Notes under the pieces: generated by a model
Database searches by the model: none
Told to the model about the DNA's origin: nothing
Seen by the model: only the letters and a program-made list of their open reading frames with translations
Position numbers and translations under genes: made by a program
Shown: positions 33,002 through 40,871 of the stretch, one piece after another
Layout: each line of letters starts with the position of its first letter
Numbering within the stretch: position 1 is the stretch's first letter
From: Streptomyces griseus
Lineage (GTDB): Bacteria; Actinomycetota; Actinomycetes; Streptomycetales; Streptomycetaceae
Assembly (NCBI RefSeq): GCF_900460065.1
Contig: NZ_UAVD01000043.1
Location: 19,918-83,917 of the forward strand
DNA: 64,000 bases
Reading direction: 5' to 3'

Positions 33002-35502
33002 TTCGCCGCCGCCTTTCCGACGAGATCCGCGGCGGCCGGCGTCGCGCCGCCGCCCTTGTACGACACGCGCCACAGCGCCGACTTGGAGTCGGAGGTGAAG
33101 AACCCGCGCCCGTAGTCCAGGACGTACAGCGAACCGTCCGGCGCGAACTTCCAGTCCATCAGGTTGCGGATGCCGTCCGCCCCGACCGGGATGATCTTCT
33201 TCAACGACTCGGCGTGCGTGGGCAGTCCGCCCTTGCCGACCGTCTTCGGGTCGGTGAGCACGGCGTGCCGGGGCTGGGTGTCGTCGTAGAAGTCACCGAC
33301 GAACCACTTGCCGTCCCAGTAGGCCGGCCACTTGGCGGTGGACTCGCTCTGCGCGTCGTAACGGTAGACCGGGCCGTTCATCGTGGCCTGTCCGCCGCCC
33401 TTGAGCCAGGGGAGCAGCTGCTTGCCCTCCTCCGGCTTGTAGCTCGGTACGCCGTTGGCGTCGCGCGGGTAGTCGACCCCGCCGCCCTGCGGGGAGTACC
33501 AGATGGTGTTCGGGGTCACCGGCGGCAGCTTGACCAGGCCGTCGTTGTTCGGCGACTCGTTCTTCGGGGCCTTGCAGTCGTACCAGCCCAGCGGCTTGGT
33601 CGGGTCGGGCAGATTGCGGTCCCGGTAGGGCTGGTTGTTGCCCATGCAGTACGGCCAGCCGTGGTTGCCCGCCGTGGTGATCGCGGCGAACGTGTCGTAC
33701 TTCGCCGGACCCCAGGTGGTCGACGGGGAGCCCGCGTCGGGTCCGACCCAGCCCGCGTACAGGGTGTCCGTCGACGGGTCGATCGAGATGCGCGCCGGGT
33801 TGCGCACGCCCATCACGTAGATCTCGCCGCGGGTCTTGCCGCCGCCCTCGTCCGGCTCCTTGCCGGTGAAGAGGTTGCCGGAGGGCAGGGTGTACGTGCC
33901 GTCGTCCTCCGGGTGGATCCGCAGGATCTTCCCGTTGAGGTTGTTGGTGTTGCCCGCGGTGCGCCGGGCGTCGGCGAAGGAGACGCCCTTGTAGTTCGGC
34001 TGCGGGTTGTTGCCGGAGTAACCGTCGCTGAAACCGGAGGAGTTGTTGTCACCGGTCGCGATGTACAGGTTGTCCTTCGAGTCCCACGCCATGCCGCCGC
34101 CCGCGTGGCAGCAGCTGTTGATCTGCACCGGCCAGCCCAGCAGCACCTTCTCCGACGCCGTGTCCAGCTTGTTGGTCGCGGAGTCGAAGGTGAAGCGCGA
34201 GACCTGACGGGTCGCCATGCGTTTGTCGCGGTCGATCTTCGCGTGCGGCGTGTAGTGCAGGTAGACCCAGCCGTTGGACGCGAAGTCGGGGTCCAGCTCG
34301 ATGCCGAGCAACCCCTCCTCGTTCTTGACCAGTTCGTCGCCGCCGCCCTTGTTGCCAAAGACGTCCAGCGCACCCGCGAGGGTGACCTTCTCGGTCTTCG
34401 GGTCGTAGACGTGGATCTCGCCCTTGCCCTTGCCGATGTTCGGGTCGTTCCAGTCGATGACGACCGGCCGGGAGCTGTCGGCCCCGCCGCGCCCGATGTA
34501 GAAGACCCGCCCGTCCGGCGCGGTCACCATGCCGTGCGGCTCGCCGATCTGGTCGTTCTGGCCCGGCTGGTTGGGCTGGGTGACCCGCTCGGCGGTGTAG
34601 TTCGAGGTGATCGTCGCCTTGCAGTCGGCCTGCGAGGTCCGGTTCGTCCAGGCGAGGGCGCCCCGCAGATGGTCGCGGAAGTCGGTCTCCGCGAAGCTGT
34701 CCGCCGTACCGCCCATGGCCGTGTAGAAGGACCGGCCGCCGTCGTAGTCGCGGCACCAGGAGACCGGGTGGTCCCAGCCGTTGGCGCTCGCGCCCGGCTT
34801 GTACGTCAACTCCCGCACGCGCGCCACCGTGTGCACCTCACCGGACGGGTTCTTCGTCCAGTTCAGCCACTTGTCGGGTCGCTTCCACTCCAACGGCAGG
34901 TTCTTGGTGGCCGGGTGGACCCGGTCACCGATCTCCACGGTCGCCCGCTGCGTGGAAGCGGGGCTGTTCGCCGCGGGACGGGCTCCGACCAGCCCGGTGA
35001 ACCAATCGGAGTACGGCTCGGTGCGCGCCGCGTCATGGATGCCGAGGAATCCGCCGCCCGCCTCCATGTAGGCCTCCAGCCCCGCTTCCTGCTCCGGGTC
35101 GAGGACGTCGCCCCCGCCGGTCAGGAAGACGACGGCGTGGAACGAGCCCAGCCGCTTGCCGTTGGTGAAGACCTTCGGGTCGGCCGTGGCCACCGTGGTG
35201 AACCGGCCGGCCTCCGGGCCGCTCAGCCCGATCTTCTCGATCGCCGCGATCCCGGCGTCCGTGTACGGCGCCTCGTCGCCGGCCGACGCGTGGAAGACCA
35301 GGACCTTGACCTGGTTCCTCGCCCCCGGCGGCGACGGCAGGGACAACGTTGTCGCCATCTTCTCCACCAGAGCCCGGTCCGGCGAAGGATCCGCGCTGGC
35401 CGGGCCGCCGCCGCCCAGCAGGGACACGGTCAGTGCGCCGGCCGCCACGGCCGCCGCGAGGCCGCGTCGTGATCTGGACCGGTGATGTGATGCGCGCTGC
35501 AT
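32998..35502 (-). CDS. secreted ThuA domain / PQQ-type glucose-sorbosone dehydrogenase fusion
   Basis: 834 aa from ATG 35502 (GAGGGGTGGGTGACC upstream). A basic signal peptide (residues 1-38, ends PASA). A ThuA-like flavodoxin-fold domain (about 48-285: VKVLVFHASAGDEAPYTDAG, AVVFLTGGGDVLDPEQEAGL, GGGFLGIHDAARTEPYSDWF) is followed by a six-bladed GSDH/SGL beta-propeller (about 310-820). Hallmarks include PHGMVTAPDGRVFYIGR, GLLGIELDPDF, CCHAGGGMAWD (an unusual Cys-Cys pair near the active site), NGKILRIHPEDDG and RNPARISIDP. PQQ or a heme-free mechanism cannot be told apart by eye. The same order of domains occurs in Streptomyces secreted carbohydrate oxidoreductases. It is the first gene of a two-gene operon. 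Confidence 0.85.
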   Translation of the reverse strand: MQRASHHRSRSRRGLAAAVAAGALTVSLLGGGGPASADPSPDRALVEKMATTLSLPSPPGARNQVKVLVFHASAGDEAPYTDAGIAAIEKIGLSGPEAGRFTTVATADPKVFTNGKRLGSFHAVVFLTGGGDVLDPEQEAGLEAYMEAGGGFLGIHDAARTEPYSDWFTGLVGARPAANSPASTQRATVEIGDRVHPATKNLPLEWKRPDKWLNWTKNPSGEVHTVARVRELTYKPGASANGWDHPVSWCRDYDGGRSFYTAMGGTADSFAETDFRDHLRGALAWTNRTSQADCKATITSNYTAERVTQPNQPGQNDQIGEPHGMVTAPDGRVFYIGRGGADSSRPVVIDWNDPNIGKGKGEIHVYDPKTEKVTLAGALDVFGNKGGGDELVKNEEGLLGIELDPDFASNGWVYLHYTPHAKIDRDKRMATRQVSRFTFDSATNKLDTASEKVLLGWPVQINSCCHAGGGMAWDSKDNLYIATGDNNSSGFSDGYSGNNPQPNYKGVSFADARRTAGNTNNLNGKILRIHPEDDGTYTLPSGNLFTGKEPDEGGGKTRGEIYVMGVRNPARISIDPSTDTLYAGWVGPDAGSPSTTWGPAKYDTFAAITTAGNHGWPYCMGNNQPYRDRNLPDPTKPLGWYDCKAPKNESPNNDGLVKLPPVTPNTIWYSPQGGGVDYPRDANGVPSYKPEEGKQLLPWLKGGGQATMNGPVYRYDAQSESTAKWPAYWDGKWFVGDFYDDTQPRHAVLTDPKTVGKGGLPTHAESLKKIIPVGADGIRNLMDWKFAPDGSLYVLDYGRGFFTSDSKSALWRVSYKGGGATPAAADLVGKAAAK

Positions 35503-35818
35503 GTGGTCACCCACCCCTCTGTGGTCACTGCACCTCTCGGTGACTGTGGCTTGCTCACTCTTCGTCAGTAGCTGTTGATCCACTACCTCTTGGTCCACTG
35601 CCTCGTGGTCCGCAGCCTCTTGATTCACTGCGACAGCGCACGAAGCTAGACCTCTTTTCGCGGTCCGCCAATAGGTATGGCAGCAATCGTGTGAACTTTG
35701 TCCTGGGTGTGGATAAACGGGGGTGCCCCGGCTACGGTGTGGCCCGTTCCGGGATCCCGTGAGCGCCGTCCCGTCGCGGCGGCATCGTCAGTCTCTGTAT
35801 CGCAGATGGGAGTTCGAC
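35503..35818. other. 316-bp divergent region, ThuA-GSDH / small laccase
   Basis: No gene is supportable. It holds the start-proximal leader of the leftward operon, a set of four tandem 15-bp repeats (35572-35631) and a less GC-rich block at 35640-35720 likely to contain both promoters. Confidence 0.5.
35572..35631 (-). repeat. four tandem 15-bp imperfect repeats
   Basis: Units read on the + strand: CTGTTGATCCACTAC, CTCTTGGTCCACTGC, CTCGTGGTCCGCAGC, CTCTTGATTCACTGC. They lie 70-130 bp upstream of the ThuA-GSDH start, in its leader or promoter. Regular 15-bp spacing suggests either iterated protein binding or slippage; no known factor is recognised. Confidence 0.7.
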
Positions 35819-36865
35819 ATGGACCGAAGGACCTTCAGCCGGCGGATGCTGGTCGGTGGCGCAGCCGCGGCCGCGACCGGGGTGACATCGTTGTCGCTCG
35901 GGGCGGTGGAGGCGAGCTCGGCCGAGAATCCGCCGCGTACGGCCCCGGCCGGCGGGGTGGTGCGCCGACTGAAGATGTACGCCGAGAAGCTGCCGAACGG
36001 CGAGCTGGGCTACGGCTTCGAGAAGGGCAAGGCCTCGATCCCCGGCCCCCTCATCGAGCTGAACGAGGGCGACACGGTCCACATCGAGTTCGAGAACCTC
36101 ACCGACGTCGACGCCAGCCTCCACGTCCACGGGGTCGACTACGACATCGCCAACGACGGCACCCGGATGAACAAGAGCCACGTCGAGCCCGGCGGCACCC
36201 GGACGTACACCTGGCGCACCCACGCCCCGGGCCGCCGCAAGGACGGCACCTACGAGCCGGGCAGCGCGGGCTACTGGCACTACCACGACCACGTCGTCGG
36301 CACGGACCACGGCACCGGCGGCATCCGCAAGGGGCTGTACGGGCCGGTCGTCGTGCGCCGCAAGGGCGACATCCTGCCCGACCAGACCTGCACGGTCGTC
36401 TTCAACGACATGATGATCAACAACAAGACGGCCCACAACAGCGTCAACTTCGAGGCCACGGTGGGTGATCGGCTCGAATTCGTCATGATCACGCACGGTG
36501 AGTTCTACCACACCTTCCACATCCACGGTCACCGCTGGGCGGACAACCGGACGGGCATCCTCACCGGCCCCGACGACCCGAGCCGGGTCATCGACAACAA
36601 GATCTGCGGCCCCGCGGACTCCTTCGGCCTCCAGATCATCGCGGGCGAACGCGTGGGCGCGGGCGCCTGGATGTACCACTGTCACGTGCAGAGCCACTCC
36701 GACATGGGGATGGCCGGGCTGCTGCTGATCAAGAAGGCCGACGGCACCATCCCGGGCTACGAACCGCATCACGCGGCGGGCGGCACGGAGAAGAAGGCCG
36801 GGGCGAAGGGCGCCGGCGCGAACGCGGACAAGGCCGCGAAGGGCGCCGCGGAGCACCAGCACTGA
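35819..36865 (+). CDS. two-domain multicopper oxidase (small laccase)
   Basis: 348 aa; ATG 35819 (GGGAG upstream). Tat signal peptide with RRTFSRRM, cleavage near residue 40. The two-cupredoxin layout and length match the Streptomyces small laccase SLAC (three-domain trimer-forming enzymes are longer). Copper ligands: LHVHG and GYWHYHDHV in domain 1; HTFHIHGHRW and MYHCHVQSHSDMGM in domain 2, giving one type 1 and one trinuclear site, the latter shared between subunits. It oxidises phenols with reduction of O2 to water outside the cell. The C-terminal His/Lys/Ala-rich tail (EHQH end) is variable. It diverges from the sugar dehydrogenase/cupredoxin operon, suggesting a joint extracellular redox role. 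Confidence 0.93.
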   Translation: MDRRTFSRRMLVGGAAAAATGVTSLSLGAVEASSAENPPRTAPAGGVVRRLKMYAEKLPNGELGYGFEKGKASIPGPLIELNEGDTVHIEFENLTDVDASLHVHGVDYDIANDGTRMNKSHVEPGGTRTYTWRTHAPGRRKDGTYEPGSAGYWHYHDHVVGTDHGTGGIRKGLYGPVVVRRKGDILPDQTCTVVFNDMMINNKTAHNSVNFEATVGDRLEFVMITHGEFYHTFHIHGHRWADNRTGILTGPDDPSRVIDNKICGPADSFGLQIIAGERVGAGAWMYHCHVQSHSDMGMAGLLLIKKADGTIPGYEPHHAAGGTEKKAGAKGAGANADKAAKGAAEHQH

Positions 36866-37063
36866 CCCCGGCCGTGTCCCCGTCCGTCACGGGGCCCGCG
36901 GAGGGGGCGGGCCCGGTCACGGGCGAAAGCCCGCCCGGTCGAGGACGTCGCTCGTCACGGGCCACGGGCCACGGGCCACGGACCACGGGCGAAGGGCCAC
37001 CCGCCCCGGCCACGGGCTTGCCCCGGCCGAGGACGGCCCCGGCCCGGCCCGGCGCGGCCCCGG
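36866..37063. other. convergent intergenic region with hairpins and a heptamer repeat
   Basis: Between the laccase gene and the convergent helicase gene. It contains a 6-bp stem CCCCGT/ACGGGG (36878-36894), a 5-bp stem closed by a GAAA tetraloop (36920-36933), and five tandem heptamers of the form GCCACGG (36954-36988, two units with one change). It likely serves as the terminator zone for both genes. Confidence 0.6.
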
Positions 37064-39295
37064 TCACGGGCGGCCGGCGTCGTCCGCGAGTCGCCGTTGC
37101 TCCTCCTCGACGATCGCCCGGGCCAGCTCGGCGTCGGAGACGTCCACCGCGTCCGGGGTGGTCTCCGCGAGATCGCTGCGCCGGGCGTACGCGTCGAACA
37201 GCCGGTCCTTGCGGGCCAGCAGTTCCACCAGCCGCTGGTCGACGCTGTCCGTGGCCAGCAGCCGGTGCACCTGGACCGGGCGCACCTGCCCCATCCGGTG
37301 CGCCCGGGCGACGGCCTGGTGCTCCAGCGTCGGCTTGATCTGCGGTTCGCACAGGATGACCACGGAGGCGGCCTGCATGTTCAGCCCGGTGCCCCCGGCC
37401 TGGATCTGGCTCAGCAGCACCGCGTGCCCGTCCACGGCGGAGAAGGCGTCGACGAGCTCCTGCCGCCGGGCCGGCGCGACGCTCCCGGAGAGCGGTCCGA
37501 AGGCGTCCGGGCCCAGGGCTTCGCCGACCGTCGCGAGGACCTCGCGGAAGTAGGAGAAGACGACCACCTTCAGGCCGGACTCGCTCGCCTCGTCGACCAG
37601 TTCGCGCAGCCGCCCCAGCTTGGCGGACGCCTCCGGCACGGCGTACGCGGCCCGGCGCATCCGCTGGAACCGCCCCGAGGCGACCGCCTCGCGGTAGGCC
37701 TCCCGGTCCTCGGCGCCCAGCTCCTCCCACTCGTCCACCTGTACCAGCGCCGGGAGCTCGGCCAGCACGTCGGCCTGGTTGCGGCGCAGATAGGCCGGGG
37801 CGACGGCCCGGCGGAAGGCCCGTGAACCGGCCGCGCCATGGGTGCCGCTGACCGACGGCGCGAGCTCCGGGCGGAGCTGGCGCACCAGGCTGCGGAACTC
37901 CTCGACCCGGTTCTCCATCGGGGTGCCCGTGAGGAACAGCACCCGCTCCACCCGCTCGGCCCAGCCGGCCACCGCCCGCGAACGGCGGGCCGCGGGGTTC
38001 TTCACGAAGTGGGCCTCGTCCACGACCAGCATCCCGGGCCGCACCGAGTCCGCCGCCCCGGGCAGCAGGTGCAGCGCGTCGAACGTGGTCACCGCGACCC
38101 CGCCGTTCTCCCGCCAGTCCGCGAACGCCCCGGTCCGCTCCGCACCGTGCACCGGCACCGCGCGCAGGGTGGAGCGGGCCCGGATCTCGCGGGTCCAGTT
38201 GATCAGCACGCTCGCCGGGCAGACCACGAGGAAGTGGCTTTCGCCGTGTGCGGCGAGATGGGCGAGCGCCGCGATGGCCTGCACGGTCTTGCCGAGCCCC
38301 ATCTCGTCCCCGATGACCACCCGCTTCTGCGCCAGCGCGAAGCGCGCCCCGAACGCCTGGTAGCCGCGCAGGGACACCCGCAGACACGTGTCGTCCAGGC
38401 GCAGCGCGCGCACCCGGTCCGCGATCCCGGCGGGCAGGAACCCCTCGGCGGCGTCCCGGTCCGGACCGCTGCCGGACAACTCGGCGAGCAGGCTGTAGTA
38501 CTCGGCGGACCGCAGCTCGAAGTCCACCCAGGCCTCGGCGGACGACGCCGGCGCCCGCAGCAGGTCTGCCGACACCTGGGCGAAAAGCACCGGCAGCTCC
38601 CGTTCCACGGCCTCCGCCACGGCCGCCCGCACCCCGTCGACGGCCTCCCGCGCCCGCGCCCGCGCCTCCCGCCCCGTGAACAGCATCCGCAGCCGGCTCC
38701 CGGCCGGTCCGGCCGCCGCCACCAGGGGGTCGAGCCGCTCGCTGAGCCGCCGCGCCGCGTCCACCGCACGCCGCACGTCCGCACCGGCCTCCACCAGCCG
38801 GTGCAGCGCGACGACCAGCGCGGTGCTCGTGTCGTCGGGAGCGTCCACGTCGATCCGCACCGATACGGTGTCCCGCACGGCGTGGGCGATCTGCCCGGCT
38901 GCCGCCAGCGCCTGATCGGCCGTGTGCGCGCCGACGCCGGGAATCTGCCGGAGTTCGTAACGGCCGGTGCCGTGGACCTGCCCGACGGTGCCGAACCCGG
39001 CCTGCTCCAACGCCCCGAGCCGCAGCCGCCCCTCGGTGACGTCCTTGAGCCGGGACACGGGGATGGCGGCCAGCTCCCGGTTCACCAGGGAGTCGAGCAC
39101 CGGATCGAGCACGGAGCGCACGGCGTCCACGGCGTTCCCCCGGTCCGCCGGCACGGCACGGGCGCTCTCCAGGAGCCGCTCCGCCCGTGCGAGGAGTTCC
39201 CGGACCGCGCCGCCCGTCGGGACCCGGCTCGCGGCGGCCCCGTGCGCGCGTGTCCCGACGGCCGTGCTGCCGCCCGCCGCCCCGCTCTGCCTCAT
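37064..39295 (-). CDS. SNF2-family DEAD/DEAH helicase with N-terminal HhH motif
   Basis: 743 aa from ATG 39295 (AGAGGGACGTAC upstream). An N-terminal region of about 300 residues includes a helix-hairpin-helix-like motif (RQIPGVGAHTADQALAAAG, near residue 115). The SNF2 motor follows: Walker A GDEMGLGKTVQAI near residue 330, motif Ia LVVCPASVLINW, DEAH box VVDEAHFVKN, motif III LFLTGTPMENRVEEF, and in the second RecA lobe VVVFSYFREVL, LSQIQAGGTGLNMQAA, motif VI AVARAHRMGQVRPVQVHRL. Such bacterial SNF2 proteins remodel protein-DNA complexes or stalled polymerases; the exact job is unknown. No restriction or phage-defence gene is adjacent, so I do not call it a defence component. Confidence 0.9.
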   Translation of the reverse strand: MRQSGAAGGSTAVGTRAHGAAASRVPTGGAVRELLARAERLLESARAVPADRGNAVDAVRSVLDPVLDSLVNRELAAIPVSRLKDVTEGRLRLGALEQAGFGTVGQVHGTGRYELRQIPGVGAHTADQALAAAGQIAHAVRDTVSVRIDVDAPDDTSTALVVALHRLVEAGADVRRAVDAARRLSERLDPLVAAAGPAGSRLRMLFTGREARARAREAVDGVRAAVAEAVERELPVLFAQVSADLLRAPASSAEAWVDFELRSAEYYSLLAELSGSGPDRDAAEGFLPAGIADRVRALRLDDTCLRVSLRGYQAFGARFALAQKRVVIGDEMGLGKTVQAIAALAHLAAHGESHFLVVCPASVLINWTREIRARSTLRAVPVHGAERTGAFADWRENGGVAVTTFDALHLLPGAADSVRPGMLVVDEAHFVKNPAARRSRAVAGWAERVERVLFLTGTPMENRVEEFRSLVRQLRPELAPSVSGTHGAAGSRAFRRAVAPAYLRRNQADVLAELPALVQVDEWEELGAEDREAYREAVASGRFQRMRRAAYAVPEASAKLGRLRELVDEASESGLKVVVFSYFREVLATVGEALGPDAFGPLSGSVAPARRQELVDAFSAVDGHAVLLSQIQAGGTGLNMQAASVVILCEPQIKPTLEHQAVARAHRMGQVRPVQVHRLLATDSVDQRLVELLARKDRLFDAYARRSDLAETTPDAVDVSDAELARAIVEEEQRRLADDAGRP

Positions 39296-39455
39296 GTACG
39301 TCCCTCTGTTCCCGGAGCGGGTGTCCCACCGCCCCGGTGCCGGTGTGTCACCGCCCGGGGACCCGCTCCGCCGGCTCTCCCGCCATCGTGCCACGCACCG
39401 GCGACAGGCCCGCGCCCCGCGACGCAGCCCCCGGTCCCCGCCGGGCGTCGGGGCG

Positions 39456-40241
39456 CTACGGTCCCGCGGGCGGGCGGCGTTCGGCGGGGGAGAGCAGCAG
39501 CACCTCCAGGGCCCGGGCGCAGGAGCGGGCCTCGGCCAGCAGCCACTCGGTACGTTCCGCAGTGATCACCTCCGGCGTGGCCCGGACCGCGAGGGCGAAG
39601 CGGGCGTGCCCCGCGCCGTCGAGCACCGGCACGGCGAGGGTGCGCACCCCGAGCGCCGACTCACCGTCGTTCAGGGCGTACGCGTCGGCGCGCACGCGTG
39701 CCAGCTCCCGCTCCAGCGCGACGGGGTCGACGATGGTGCGGTCGGTGAACGCGGGCAGCGGCGGCAGCGAGCCGGGGCCGCCCTCGCCCGGCCGGGCCCA
39801 GGCCAGCAGCACCTTGCCCAGCGCGGTGGAGTGCAGCGGCCTGCGCAGCCCCACCTTCGGGGTCACGGAACCGCCGGCCACGATCACCGCGTGCGGCCCG
39901 CCGCGCAGCGCGAGGTCGGCCGTCGCGCCGGTCCGCTCCGCCAGGTCGGCCAGCTCGGGCGCGGCCAGATGCAGCCCGCGCTGGTGGTACGACAGCCGGC
40001 CCAGCTCGGTCACGGAGGGGCCGAGCCGGTAGCGCGACGTGCGCGGATCCTGCTCCAGGAAGCCGGCGGCGAGCAGCGTGCGGGCGAGCCGGTGGGCGGT
40101 GGACACCGGGAGTCCGAGGCGACGGGCCAGGTCCGACGCGCTGAGGTCGGGCCCGTTGTCGTGGAAACAGTGCAGGACGTCGAGGGCCCTCCGGACCGCC
40201 TGGGCGCCGCCCGGGGCGCGTACTGCCGCGGTCTCGGTCAT
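39456..40241 (-). CDS. IclR-family transcriptional regulator
   Basis: 261 aa, ATG 40241. The N-terminal winged helix (AQAVRRALDVLHCFHDNG, then LSASDLARRLGLPVSTAHRLARTLLAAGFLEQD) is typical IclR. The effector-binding domain from about residue 90 has LHLAAPELADLAERTGATADLAL, PLHSTALGKVLLAWARPGEG and ALGVRTLAVPVLDGAGHARFALAV. It diverges from the organosulfur operon across 199 bp and is the natural candidate for its regulator (inference). An inverted repeat near the operon's promoter could be its site. Confidence 0.9.
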   Translation of the reverse strand: MTETAAVRAPGGAQAVRRALDVLHCFHDNGPDLSASDLARRLGLPVSTAHRLARTLLAAGFLEQDPRTSRYRLGPSVTELGRLSYHQRGLHLAAPELADLAERTGATADLALRGGPHAVIVAGGSVTPKVGLRRPLHSTALGKVLLAWARPGEGGPGSLPPLPAFTDRTIVDPVALERELARVRADAYALNDGESALGVRTLAVPVLDGAGHARFALAVRATPEVITAERTEWLLAEARSCARALEVLLLSPAERRPPAGP

Positions 40242-40349
40242 CTCGGTTCACTCTCCGCTCGTGACGGGGGAAGGATGCTCCATCGTTGCCACATTGCGGG
40301 AGCGGAGGAGGGGCTCATCCCTGATGAGAAACACGCTGTTCACATGGAA

Positions 40350-40364
40350 TCCCACATCATGGGA
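40350..40364 (+). promoter_or_regulatory. inverted repeat next to the sulfur-operon promoter
   Basis: TCCCA-N5-TGGGA, just upstream of the proposed -35 hexamer and 108 bp from the IclR start codon. Candidate IclR operator; short, so weak on its own. Confidence 0.3.
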
Positions 40365-40370
40365 AGCGAG

Positions 40371-40400
40371 TTGTCGGCCCGTCCGGATCCGTGGCAGGCT
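40371..40400 (+). promoter_or_regulatory. candidate promoter of the organosulfur operon
   Basis: TTGTCG, 18-bp spacer, CAGGCT. It fits the loose Streptomyces housekeeping pattern (TTGACR / TANNNT, with C for T in the first -10 position). It would start transcription near 40407, about 34 bases before the leader peptide. Confidence 0.4.
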
Positions 40401-40440
40401 TCGGCCGTCCCCACCGACGAGCGGAAAGGAGCCGTGGACC

Positions 40441-40557
40441 ATGTCCGGACGCACCCTCGTACCGTCAGCCTCCGCACCCGGCTTCCCGGTGCCGCTCGCT
40501 CTCACCGCGCGCCGCCACATCGATCTGGCCCGCGTCTCCAGCGCCGCCTGTCGCTGA
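40441..40557 (+). CDS. putative cysteine-responsive leader peptide, 38 aa
   Basis: ATG 40441 with GAAAGGAG 9 bases upstream. The peptide ends in TARRHIDLARVSSAACR. The RRH-x-DL-x-R-x-SS-A-C pattern is that of the short 'putative leader peptides' found in front of sulfur and cysteine genes throughout Streptomyces. The single Cys is the penultimate codon. Ribosome stalling at this codon when cysteine is scarce is the accepted type of model for Cys-containing upstream peptides in actinobacteria. It is followed by a long hairpin (40603-40679) and by the first structural gene at 40872. Confidence 0.8.
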   Translation: MSGRTLVPSASAPGFPVPLALTARRHIDLARVSSAACR

Positions 40558-40871
40558 CCGCCGCCGTACACCGCGCGTCGCGCACCCGGCCTCCGGCCCG
40601 GTTCGGCCGGACGGCCCGGCCCCTGCTCCGGCCCCGTTCCACGGTCCGGTTCCGTCCCAGGGGCCGTTAGTCCGGCCGAGCCGCGGCAGGCTCCGCCCGC
40701 CGCGCCCACGCGCCCCGTCCCTCGCCGCGCGGCACCCCGCGTCCCGTCTCCCCGGCGTGCCGGGGCGCACGGGGCCGAACACGGTCCGTACGGCAGCCGC
40801 GCACCGCATCACCCTCCTCGCCGTCCGCCGGCCTCCGCCCGCTCAGCCGAGCCTCCCGGAAAGACACCTCC
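40558..40871 (+). other. 314-bp leader between the leader peptide and the DszB-like gene
   Basis: No protein-coding frame is supportable. The left half carries the nested hairpin at 40603-40679; the right half is GC-rich without evident features apart from the weak binding site CTCC/GGAAAG before the ATG at 40872. Length and position fit a transcription- or translation-attenuation leader. Confidence 0.55.
40603..40679 (+). promoter_or_regulatory. large nested hairpin, candidate attenuator
   Basis: Outer stem of 10 bp (TCGGCCGGAC at 40603-40612 with 40670-40679) and inner stem of 9 bp (CGGCCCCTG at 40617-40625 with 40658-40666), both perfect. It begins 46 bases after the leader-peptide stop. 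No U tract follows, so Rho-dependent or translational attenuation is as likely as intrinsic termination. Confidence 0.5.

Noticed and set aside
30329..33115. 928-codon open frame on the + strand
   Set aside because: Antisense to the cupredoxin/Ig/DUF1080 gene; the apparent V/D/G repeats are the reverse complement of the real Ig-like repeats.
37064..39295. SNF2 helicase as part of a phage-defence island
   Set aside because: No methyltransferase, nuclease, DISARM- or Druantia-like partner is adjacent; the neighbours are a laccase and an IclR regulator.
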